A stretch of 64,000 nt of DNA from Aggregicoccus sp. 17bor-14 (GTDB lineage: Bacteria > Myxococcota > Myxococcia > Myxococcales > Myxococcaceae). Below the pieces are notes generated by a model that made no database searches, had not been told where the DNA came from, and saw nothing but the letters and a program-made list of their open reading frames with translations. How positions within the stretch are numbered: the stretch's first letter is position 1; every line of letters begins with the position of its first letter. This document shows positions 9,746-16,521 of the stretch, in pieces. Location: assembly GCF_009659535.1 (NCBI RefSeq), contig NZ_VJZZ01000004.1:248001-312000 (forward strand), in the 5' to 3' direction. Made by a program: the position numbers and the translations under genes.

Positions 9746-10595
9746 ACCTCTCCCCCCTCGCGAGCCGGAGCAGCGCCAGGCCGTCCGTGGCGAAGGTGCT
9801 GCCGGGGATCCGGAAGGGCACCACGTTGGTCAGCCCGATCGTGACCCCCAGGAAGAGCACGGCATCGAGGAAGCTCGCGACGGGCGAGCCCCCTTGCCCC
9901 ACGCGGTGGCCCAGGGCCCCCTGCAGTGCCAGCGCGACACCGGCCGCGGCGAAGTTCCCCAGTGGGCCTCCGGCGACGAAGAGGGCCATGGCGCGCCTCG
10001 GATGACGCACGGGGCGCACCTCCATCCGTGCCCACCCGTCGACGCCCGGGTGCAGCGCGAGGCGGGTCCACTCCAGTCGCCAAGCGCCGCGCTCGCGCCA
10101 CAGGAGCAGCGGCCCCACGGCCAGCCGCTCGAAGCGAAACCCGACGAGGTGCCCCGCGAGGACGTGCGAGAGCTCGTGGCAGAGGAGGTGCAACGGCGCC
10201 ACCAGCCACGTCGTGAGCAGGAACCAGGCGGGGCTGAAGCTCGCAGGCCGGAACGCGACGAAGAGGATGAGCCCGGCAGGCCACGTGACGGCGAGCGCGT
10301 AGGGCGCGTAGCGATCGTAGAGGCGCTGGGCGCCCTAGAGCCGCTCCACCGAGTACCCGCGCACGCCCCGCCAGCAGAGGCCGGCCCCGTAGACAGCGAG
10401 GGTGCTGGAGAACAGGCCGAGACCGACGACCGTCCAGGGTCGTGCCGTGGGCGGATGCGACCACACCACCACCACGTACGTGAGCGTGCCGAAGAACAGG
10501 GCGATGACGAGCCCCAGGAGGACGAGCACGGCGCGGACGACGGGCGAGTGCCGCTCCAGCTCCGGGTGGGCTGCGGTGCGAACGGGGATGCGCAT
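9705..10595 (-). pseudogene. M50-like membrane metalloprotease, broken by an in-frame TAG
   Basis: One continuous minus-strand frame encodes first an 86-residue part with two hydrophobic helices (ending GVRGYSVERL), then TAG (10337-10335), then a longer part starting GAQRLYDRYAPYALAVTW. The second part has CHELSHVLAGH, the HExxH zinc motif of site-2-protease-like peptidases, and further helices (AMALFVAGGPLGNFAAAG). The second part has no ATG; its only candidate start is GTG at 10202, which would remove the helix before the zinc motif. A single TGG to TAG change would explain the break. The last 13 residues (to stop 9705) are read antisense through the tRNA-Ile2 gene and are not natural protein. 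Two separately translated proteins, readthrough or a base error remain possible. Confidence 0.6.
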
Positions 10596-10806
10596 CGCGC
10601 GCACTGTCCCATGGGAGCCGAGGCCCCGTCACTGCGGGGAGCCGGCCGACCTCAGGGCGCGCCCACCACCCGGCCCTCGCGGGTGTGCGCCTGCACGAGG
10701 GTCTGCACGAAGCCGCGGGTCACCTGCAGGTCGTGCCGCTCGGAGTCGGGCACGTCCGGCGCGGTGCCGCGGCGGAGGGTGAGGGCTGAGCGCGCGGGGA
10801 CGCGCT

Positions 10807-11196
10807 TCAGGCCTTCGCGTGGCGGCCGCGCTCGCCCTCGTCGCGGCCGTGGACCATGGCCGGGGGGCTCGTCACCTCCACCGCGCTGAAGGTCTCCAGG
10901 ACCTTGTAGGTGTGGCTCTGGCCCTTGAGCACGACCCAGGAGTCGCCGGGGCCGAGCAGCAGCACCTGCCCCTCCACGTGCAGCTCCGCGCGGCCCTTGA
11001 GGCAGTAGCCCACCGTCTCGTAGTCGCGGACGGAGAGGGGCTTCGCCTCGCCCGGCTGCTCGTCCTCCCACAGCCGCATCCCCAGCTTGATGCCGCTCGC
11101 CAGGTACTTCTGGCCCATCTCACCGCGGGGGGAGAACTGCGAGCTCACCTTGGTGACACTCGTGTCCTTCTGGGCGTCCTTGGGCGTGCCGGCCAT
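10807..11196 (-). CDS. Cupin-domain protein
   Basis: A 129-residue soluble protein with a single cupin barrel. The motifs YETVGYCLKGRAELHVEG and LGPGDSWVVLKGQSHTYKVL correspond to the two conserved cupin strands. The first lacks the usual HxH pair, so metal binding may be altered. AGGAAGG upstream of the ATG is a good ribosome site. Substrate unknown; small cupins bind or isomerise sugars, or act as sensors. About 170 bases on its 3' side hold no convincing gene. Confidence 0.75.
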   Translation of the reverse strand: MAGTPKDAQKDTSVTKVSSQFSPRGEMGQKYLASGIKLGMRLWEDEQPGEAKPLSVRDYETVGYCLKGRAELHVEGQVLLLGPGDSWVVLKGQSHTYKVLETFSAVEVTSPPAMVHGRDEGERGRHAKA

Positions 11197-11332
11197 CGGG
11201 GGTTCCTTCCTGTGAGGGTGTGGGGCTCAAGTTAAGGAAGGCGCCGCGCACGGCAGCCCGCAAAGACGACGCCCGCTCACTCCCCGGGGGGTTGAGCGGG
11301 CGTCGGACGCACGCGGGCCTCATGGCGCGGTG

Positions 11333-11524
11333 TCACTCGAAGCCGTCAGGCAGCGGCTGCGGCCCGGGCACGATCCCCGCGATGTCGGGATCCACGCCGT
11401 CCTCGGCGGGCCCCTTCTCCGCCTTCTCGCGCTTGCGCTGCTCGCGCTTGGCGTCCTTCTCCTTCACCTTCTCCTGACGGGCCAGTTCCTTCTGACGCTT
11501 CGACATTCCAGGGTGCTGGGGCAC
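11333..11524 (-). CDS. Small basic conserved-type hypothetical protein
   Basis: About 63 residues, highly charged: MSKRQKELARQEKVKEKDAK then an Arg/Glu/Lys helix and a tail VDPDIAGIVPGPQPLPDGFE. GTG at 11524 is chosen because AAGGAGG lies five bases before it; ATG at 11506 is an alternative. The first half is probably one long helix that could bind nucleic acid or ribosomes, but there is no recognised domain. It lies downstream of cspA on the same strand after a strong terminator that overlaps its upstream region, so it probably has its own promoter or depends on readthrough. From memory, similar small proteins occur in other myxobacteria. Confidence 0.65.
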   Translation of the reverse strand: MPQHPGMSKRQKELARQEKVKEKDAKREQRKREKAEKGPAEDGVDPDIAGIVPGPQPLPDGFE

Positions 11525-11546
11525 GGTGGCCTCCTTCTGCTCTGTG

Positions 11547-11589
11547 ACCAAAACACAAAAGGCCCAGCCTCGCTGTGGAGACCGGGCCT
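11547..11589 (-). terminator. Strong rho-independent terminator of cspA
   Basis: On the minus strand AGGCCCGGTCTC pairs with GAGGCTGGGCCT (12 pairs, two of them G-T; bases 11589-11578 and 11571-11560) around a 6-base loop, followed by TTTTGTGTTTT. It ends the cold-shock transcript. Confidence 0.88.
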
Positions 11590-11617
11590 CGGGCTTCCAA
11601 CGGAAGCGACGTGCGCG

Positions 11618-11818
11618 TTAGACCGGGCGCACGTTCTGCGCCTGCAGGCCCTTGGGGCCCTTGGCGACTTCGAACTCCACGCGCTGACCCTCAGCCAGAG
11701 TACGGAACCCGTTCGTCTGGATGGCGGTGTGGTGGCAGAACACGTCCTCGCCACCCTCCTGCGCGATGAAGCCGAAACCCTTCGCGTCGTTGAACCACTT
11801 CACGGTACCAGTTGCCAT
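11618..11818 (-). CDS. cspA: Cold-shock protein (CspA family)
   Basis: A 66-residue single cold-shock domain that binds single-stranded RNA and [23 protein letters not shown] contains RNP1 (KGFGFI), and [12 protein letters not shown] contains RNP2 (here VFCHH). The last residues [14 protein letters not shown] complete the fold. The start at 11818 fits the family; the open frame extends upstream through ATG at 11839 (MKEEEQA), whose sequence forms the purine-rich AAGAAGAAG ribosome site. A hairpin in the leader covers an upstream GGAGGG. A strong terminator follows, so the message is probably monocistronic. It is divergent from the CpxP-like gene. Confidence 0.95.
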   Translation of the reverse strand: MATGTVKWFNDAKGFGFIAQEGGEDVFCHHTAIQTNGFRTLAEGQRVEFEVAKGPKGLQAQNVRPV

Positions 11819-11846
11819 TGCTTGTTCTTCTTCTTTCATGGGGCAA

Positions 11847-11867
11847 ATCCCTCCGGTGAAGGAGGAT
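11847..11867 (-). promoter_or_regulatory. Hairpin in the cspA leader masking a GGAGGG
   Basis: On the minus strand ATCCTCC pairs with GGAGGGAT (one bulged base) about 30 bases before the cspA start. The 3' arm holds a Shine-Dalgarno-like GGAGGG. The remaining gap up to 12121 (about 250 bases) shows no other gene; it should hold the divergent promoters of cspA and the CpxP-like gene. Confidence 0.4.
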
Positions 11868-12121
11868 CCCCGCTTGCCTTGGCGCACATTCGCCTCGGCG
11901 ACATCCCTCTTAACGCGCCCGTCGTCCCACGTCGAGCCAGGGTTTCTCCGGACCGTCCGAAGATCCCCCGGGGCCCGGTGGGGCTGGGGCGGGATGCGTC
12001 ATTCAGAACGGTGCCGGGGGCCCTCGGCATTCCTCGCGCTTCACACTTCTTCACCCCCCTGAGGCGAGCGCTTCACACCCCCTCCCTACCCTTCGCGCAT
12101 CCCTTTTCCGGAGGCAGGCAG

Positions 12122-12574
12122 ATGGTGGGTTTCATCGCTGGGGTGGCAGTGGGGTTCGCGGTGCTGGTGGTGGCGCGGGGCGTGGGCCGCAGGCGCTGGG
12201 GCGCCCGGGCGGGGGGCAGGCGCTGGCGCGGCGGAAGGCACGGGCTGCTCGCCCGCCTGGACACCACGTCCGAGCAGGAGGCCGTGTTCGCCCAGGTGCG
12301 CTCCGAGGTGCAGGCGGTGCTCGCGCAGCTGCGCGCCGAGCTCCCCCTCACGCGCGAGGCGGCCGCCGCCAGCGTGCGCGCGGAGCACTTCGACGCGGAG
12401 GGATTGCGCGAGCGCTTCGCGCGCCACGCGGCGCTGCTCGAGGAGCTGCAGCGCACGGCGCTGGGGGCGCTCGCGCGGGTGCACGAGGCGCTGCGGCCCG
12501 CGCAGCGCCAGGAGCTCGCGGCGATCCTCGCCGGCAGCGCGCACGGCTGCGGCCGCCCCCGCCTGGCGCGCTAG
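12122..12574 (+). CDS. CpxP/Spy-like periplasmic stress-sensor protein
   Basis: A 150-residue protein with one N-terminal membrane helix (MVGFIAGVAVGFAVLVVARG) and an Arg-rich stretch, then a helical domain. The segment EHFDAEGLRERFARHAALLE followed by LRPAQRQELAAIL resembles the LTxxQ-containing helices of the Spy/CpxP/CnrX family of periplasmic chaperones and heavy-metal sensors, although the LTxxQ signature is weak. GGAGG precedes the ATG. It ends 9 bases before the response-regulator gene, so it probably forms one operon with the two-component pair and modulates the kinase, as CpxP does in enterics. That role is inferred from family and context. Confidence 0.7.
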   Translation: MVGFIAGVAVGFAVLVVARGVGRRRWGARAGGRRWRGGRHGLLARLDTTSEQEAVFAQVRSEVQAVLAQLRAELPLTREAAAASVRAEHFDAEGLRERFARHAALLEELQRTALGALARVHEALRPAQRQELAAILAGSAHGCGRPRLAR

Positions 12575-12583
12575 AGTCTCCGC

Positions 12584-13267
12584 ATGTCCACGCGCGTCCT
12601 GCTCATCGATGACGATGCCCGCATGTTCGAGCTGCTCGCCGAGTACCTCGGCCAGCACGGCATCAACGTGGCCCACGCGCCGGACGGCGGGCGAGGGCTC
12701 GCGGCGCTGGAGGCGGGCACCTACGACGCGGTGCTGCTGGACGTGATGATGCCGGGGCTGGACGGGCTGGAGGTGTGCAAGCGCATCCGGCTCAAGAGCC
12801 ACATCCCGGTGCTCATGCTCACCGCGCGCGGCGACGAGACCGACCGCGTGGTGGGGCTCGAGCTGGGCGCGGACGACTACCTGCCCAAGCCCTTCAGCCC
12901 CCGCGAGCTGCTGGCGCGGCTGCGCGCCGTGCTGCGCCGCTCGCAGCCCGGGAGCAGCGCGGAGCGGCTCGAGGAGGGTCCGGTGAGCCTCGACGTCTCG
13001 GCGCGCGAGGCGCGGGTGGAGGGGCGCACGGTGGACCTCACCGGGCTCGAGTTCGACCTGCTGGTGGCGCTGGTGCGGCGCGCGGGCCGCGTCATCCCCC
13101 GCGAGGCGCTGCTGGGCGAGGCGGGCCGCAACGACACCGTGGTGAGCGAGCGCACGGTGGACGTGCACATCAGCCACCTGCGCCAGAAGCTGGGGGACGA
13201 CCCACCGCGCCTCATCAAGACCGTGCGCGGCGTGGGCTACGTGTTCGCGCGGGACGGTGCCGGGTGA
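12584..13267 (+). CDS. OmpR/PhoB-family response regulator (CpxR-like)
   Basis: A 227-residue transcription factor. The receiver domain (1-120) has the acidic pocket LLIDDD, phospho-acceptor Asp53 in VLLDVMMPG, the Thr of LMLTARG and the Lys of LPKPF. A winged-helix DNA-binding domain follows (about 130-225; LTGLEFDLLVALVRRAGRVI, VDVHISHLRQKLG, VRGVGYVF). All phosphorylation residues are present. The last base pair overlap GTGA joins it to the sensor kinase gene, indicating translational coupling. TAGAGT lies just before the start, so a minor promoter is possible, but the main transcript likely begins before the CpxP-like gene. Confidence 0.95.
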   Translation: MSTRVLLIDDDARMFELLAEYLGQHGINVAHAPDGGRGLAALEAGTYDAVLLDVMMPGLDGLEVCKRIRLKSHIPVLMLTARGDETDRVVGLELGADDYLPKPFSPRELLARLRAVLRRSQPGSSAERLEEGPVSLDVSAREARVEGRTVDLTGLEFDLLVALVRRAGRVIPREALLGEAGRNDTVVSERTVDVHISHLRQKLGDDPPRLIKTVRGVGYVFARDGAG

Positions 13268-14583
13268 GGCGCCTGCACCGGCGGCGCGCCGGGGCGCTCG
13301 GCCCCTTCGTGCGGGCGCACCTGCACCGCCGCCTCTTCGTCTGGTTCGGGCTCTCCATCCTCGTCACCGGCATGGTGGTGGTGGCGGTGATGAGCCTCTT
13401 CGCCGGCCCCTCCCCGTGGCACAGCGAGGCGAACCGCGCCCAGGCCTTCCTCGCCGCGCGCTACGCGGAGGCCTGGAAGGACCCGGCGGCCCGCACGCGC
13501 CTCACCCGCTCGCTCGCGCAGGAGCTCGCGGTGGACGTGGAGGTGCTGGACGCTCAGGGCCACCTGCTCGAGCGCGAGGGGCCCGCCTGCCCCGACGCGG
13601 ACGTGAGGCTGGACGTGCCGCGCGAGGGCGCGCGCCTGGGCTCCTTGAACATGTGCTTCGGGCGCAACCGCCCGCACCAGCCGTGGCGCGTCGCGCTGCC
13701 GCTCTTCGTCGCGGGCGTGATGCTGTGGCTGCTCTCGGGGAAGATTGCGTGGGGGCTCGCACGCCCCATCTCCGAGCTGGTGCGGGCCGCCGGTGAGCTG
13801 GGCGCGGGAAGGCTCTCCGCGCGCGCGCAGCTCGGCCGCCATGCCACGGGCGAGGTGCAGCTGCTCGCCACGGCCTTCAACGACATGGCGGCGCGCATCG
13901 AGCGCCAGGTGGGCGACCAGCGCGAGCTGCTCGCCACCGTGTCTCACGAGCTGCGCACCCCCCTGGGCCGCCTGCGCGTGCTCGCGGAGCTGCTGCGCGA
14001 CCGGGGCGGTGACCCGCGCACCGTGGACCAGGTGGACCGCGAGGTGGTGGAGCTGGATGCGCTGGTGGGCGAGCTGCTCGCCAGCTCCCGCATGGACTTC
14101 GGGCAGCTCAACGCGCGGCCGCTGGAGGCCTGCGACCTCGCGGGCCGGGCGCTCGAGCGCGCGAGCCTGCCGGCGAGCGCGCTGAGCGTGGAGACGGCGA
14201 GCGGCAGCCTCGTGGGCGATGCCACCCTGCTCGGGCGCGCGCTCGCGAACCTGCTGGACAACGCCCGCAGGCACGGCGGCGGCGCGCGCACCCTGCGCGT
14301 GCTCGAGCGCGAGGGCCAGCTCGCCTTCTGCGTGGAGGACGCGGGGCCCGGCCTCGCTCCGGGCGAGGAGACGCGCATCTTCGAGCCCTTCTACCGGCGC
14401 GAGCACGGCGGGGAGGCCGGCTCGCTGGGACTGGGGCTCACCCTGGTGCGGCGCATCGCGCAGGCGCACGGCGGCGACGCATTCGCGGAGAACCGCGCCG
14501 GGGGCGGCGCGTGCGTGGGCTTCACCGTGGGGCGCGCGCTCGCGGAGGCAGCGGCGCGCCATCCTGGCCAGCGCAGCGCCTGA
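13264..14583 (+). CDS. Sensor histidine kinase (CpxA/EnvZ type)
   Basis: A 439-residue inner-membrane kinase, cognate to the preceding regulator. TM1 (about 24-45, LFVWFGLSILVTGMVVVAVM), a periplasmic sensor loop of about 90 residues, TM2 (about 140-160, LPLFVAGVMLWLL), a HAMP linker, then the dimerisation domain with phospho-acceptor His228 in ATVSHELRTPLGRL. The ATP-binding domain has NLLDNARRHGGG (N box), VEDAGPGL (G1) and LGLGLTLVRRI (G2). The GTG start at 13264 overlaps the TGA of the regulator. The sensor loop is compatible with binding the CpxP-like partner. Confidence 0.93.
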   Translation: MRRLHRRRAGALGPFVRAHLHRRLFVWFGLSILVTGMVVVAVMSLFAGPSPWHSEANRAQAFLAARYAEAWKDPAARTRLTRSLAQELAVDVEVLDAQGHLLEREGPACPDADVRLDVPREGARLGSLNMCFGRNRPHQPWRVALPLFVAGVMLWLLSGKIAWGLARPISELVRAAGELGAGRLSARAQLGRHATGEVQLLATAFNDMAARIERQVGDQRELLATVSHELRTPLGRLRVLAELLRDRGGDPRTVDQVDREVVELDALVGELLASSRMDFGQLNARPLEACDLAGRALERASLPASALSVETASGSLVGDATLLGRALANLLDNARRHGGGARTLRVLEREGQLAFCVEDAGPGLAPGEETRIFEPFYRREHGGEAGSLGLGLTLVRRIAQAHGGDAFAENRAGGGACVGFTVGRALAEAAARHPGQRSA

Positions 14584-14631
14584 GTCGCACGCCACGACGA
14601 TCGATGAGGGGCGGTGCGAGGGGCGGCTCGC

Positions 14632-15396
14632 CTAGCCCGCGCTGAACGTGAAGCTCAGCTCGGTGGCGCCGTCCGCCGCCACCTTCACCTCGGCGCTGCG
14701 CGTGCCGAGCGACTCGTGCCAGGCCTCCACGGTGTACGTGCCCGGCGGGAGCCCCTCGAGCGCGAAGTGACCTGCGGCGTCCGTCACCGCGAAGTGCGCG
14801 CTGGGGCTGACGACGATCCACGCGAGCATCCACGGGTGCACGTCGCACTTCACGCGCAGCACCTCCGCCGCTCGCGGCACCTCGCCCTTCACCGGCGGGC
14901 CCTGGGGCGGCTGCACCTCCTGGAGCACCGAGTCCGGGCCCTGCAGCACGCGCACCCCGTGCAGCGTGGGGTCGCTGTTGTGCACCTCGATGGCCTGCCC
15001 CGCGAGCGCGCCCTGCACCCGCGGCACGTAGGCACAGGCCTTCTGGTCGAGGACGACCGGCCCCTGGGGCTTCGGCGCCGGCTCGCCTGCGACCGGGCCC
15101 TTGATGCGCACCAGCACGTTCTCGAGCAGGCCGTCGTGCACCGCGATCGCCGGCTCCGCGCTCGCGGCGCCCTCGCACGCAGGGTCGCTCGCGGTGTTGA
15201 TGCGCGTCATGCGCGGGGTGGCGCCTTCATAGCGCACCGTGCCCGTCACCTTGCCGCGGGCAGAGGTGGTGGGGACAGTGGCGGGAGGGCTCGCGGGCTT
15301 CGGTGCGGGGGCGGCAGGCGCGGGCTTCTCGCAGCTCCCGGTTCCCAGCAGCAGTGCAGCGGTGACTGCGGTGCTCCAGCGGCGCGGAGTCCTCAT
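14632..15396 (-). CDS. Lipoprotein with cupredoxin-like copper site and Ig-like C-terminal domain
   Basis: A 254-residue exported protein; the N-terminus LLLGTGSCEK is a lipobox. A Pro/Ala linker leads to a beta domain with VEVHNSDPTLHGVRV-like sequence and VKCDVHPWM, where the His, Cys, His and Met are arranged like a type-1 copper (blue copper) site. The C-terminal part (HFALEGLPPGTYTVEAWHES) is a carboxypeptidase regulatory-like beta-sandwich. Such proteins in myxobacteria occur near haem-copper oxidase genes. Here the next gene upstream is cyoE, which makes haem O, so a role in respiratory electron transfer or copper delivery to an oxidase is a fair inference. It could instead be a structural envelope protein. 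Confidence 0.8.
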   Translation of the reverse strand: MRTPRRWSTAVTAALLLGTGSCEKPAPAAPAPKPASPPATVPTTSARGKVTGTVRYEGATPRMTRINTASDPACEGAASAEPAIAVHDGLLENVLVRIKGPVAGEPAPKPQGPVVLDQKACAYVPRVQGALAGQAIEVHNSDPTLHGVRVLQGPDSVLQEVQPPQGPPVKGEVPRAAEVLRVKCDVHPWMLAWIVVSPSAHFAVTDAAGHFALEGLPPGTYTVEAWHESLGTRSAEVKVAADGATELSFTFSAG

Positions 15397-15457
15397 CCTG
15401 GTCCCCTCCCTGCGCGTGACACGGATGCACGGCAGCTGCGCACTTCCCTCACCCCGA

Positions 15458-15478
15458 CCCTCTCCCCGAGGGAGAGGG
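15458..15478. repeat. Short intergenic inverted repeat (REP-like)
   Basis: CCCTCTCCC (15458-15466) and GGGAGAGGG (15470-15478) are separated by CGA, inside the gap between cyoE and the lipoprotein. The wider unit CTCACCCCGACCCTCTCCCC resembles a short palindromic element found in many GC-rich genomes. It may also act as a weak terminator or RNA-end stabiliser. Confidence 0.5.
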
Positions 15479-15489
15479 AGGACACAGGA

Positions 15490-16371
15490 CTAGACGGTGG
15501 TGCGGTCCAGCATCAGGGCCGCGAAGAGCCCCGTGAGGTAGAGCAGGGAGAAGAAGAAGGTCTGGCGCGCCCACGGCTTGTCCAGCCGGCGGAAGAAGCC
15601 CCACGCGGCGATGCCGAGGAAGCCCGCGCCCAGCACCAGCGCGGCGCCGAGGTACCACACGCCCGCGATGTGCAGCTGGTAGGGCAGCAGCGTCGTCGGC
15701 ACGAGCGCGAGCGTGTAGAGCAGGAGCTGCAGCCGGCTCGACTCGTCCCCGCGCTCCAGCGGCAGCGAGGTGAGCCCGGCCGCCGCGTACTCCTCCTTGC
15801 GGAACAGCGCGATCGCGATGAAGTGCGGGATCTGCCAGAGGAAGAGGATGGCGAAGAGCGCGTAGCCGCCCGCGTCCACCTGCCCCGTGACGGCCGTCCA
15901 GCCCATGAGGGGCGGCAGCGCGCCGGGCACCGCGCCCACCAGCATCGCGGCGGAGGTGCGCGCCTTGAGCGGCGTGTAGAGCAGCACGTAGCTGAGCAGC
16001 GCGAGCAGCCCCAGCGCCGCGGTGAGCAGGTTCGCCGCGAGCCACAGCGAGGGCAGCGAGATGGCCGCGAGCGAGAGCCCGAACCAGAGCGCCACCGCCG
16101 GCTCCATGCGCCCCGAGGGCAGCGGCCGGCTCGCGGTGCGCCTCATGTAGCGGTCGCTGTCGCGCTCGATGAAGCAGTTGAACGCGTTGGCCGCGCCCAC
16201 CGTGCCCGCGGTCGCGATCATGGCCACCAGCATCCGCGCGAGCGACATCCCACCCGGCGCGAGCCACATGCCGCCGGCCGTGGTGGCCAGCACCAGGCTC
16301 GAGAGCCGCGGCTTGGTCAGCGACACGAGGTCCGCAGTGGTGGTGGAGAGGCTCAAGGCTCGGGTGCTCAC
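15490..16371 (-). CDS. cyoE: Protoheme IX farnesyltransferase (haem O synthase)
   Basis: Adds a farnesyl chain to haem B to make haem O, the precursor of haem A for terminal oxidases; UbiA superfamily, inner membrane. The 293-residue protein has about nine hydrophobic helices. The prenyl-diphosphate/Mg motif is NAFNCFIERDSDRYMRRTAS, and a second acidic loop is nearby. LTKPRLSSLVLATTAGG is the typical start. GTG at 16371 is preceded by GGAGGCAGC, a good ribosome site. It is upstream of the cupredoxin-like lipoprotein on the same strand (93-base gap), and no oxidase subunit genes are adjacent. Confidence 0.95.
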   Translation of the reverse strand: MSTRALSLSTTTADLVSLTKPRLSSLVLATTAGGMWLAPGGMSLARMLVAMIATAGTVGAANAFNCFIERDSDRYMRRTASRPLPSGRMEPAVALWFGLSLAAISLPSLWLAANLLTAALGLLALLSYVLLYTPLKARTSAAMLVGAVPGALPPLMGWTAVTGQVDAGGYALFAILFLWQIPHFIAIALFRKEEYAAAGLTSLPLERGDESSRLQLLLYTLALVPTTLLPYQLHIAGVWYLGAALVLGAGFLGIAAWGFFRRLDKPWARQTFFFSLLYLTGLFAALMLDRTTV

Positions 16372-16521
16372 GCTGCCTCCAGGAAGTGCGCTCCAGCCAG
16401 CGGCAGGACTGCCAGAGCTCTGCGGCGCGTGGATAGCCAGGGTCTGCTCCCGAGTTCAAGCGGGCAGCGCCTGCCCGCTCCCCCCAGGCCATCAGCCTGC
16501 CTTGTCCGGGACATCCGGCGC

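Noticed and set aside
10652-10806. Minus-strand segment after the cupin, with protein-like sequence such as ERHDLQVTRGFVQTLVQAH
   Set aside because: No ATG, GTG or TTG start in frame and no known family. It may be a gene remnant or a non-coding stretch.
15458-15478. Reading the CTC-rich inverted repeat as a true terminator
   Set aside because: It lacks a T-run on either side and matches a widespread short palindrome instead.
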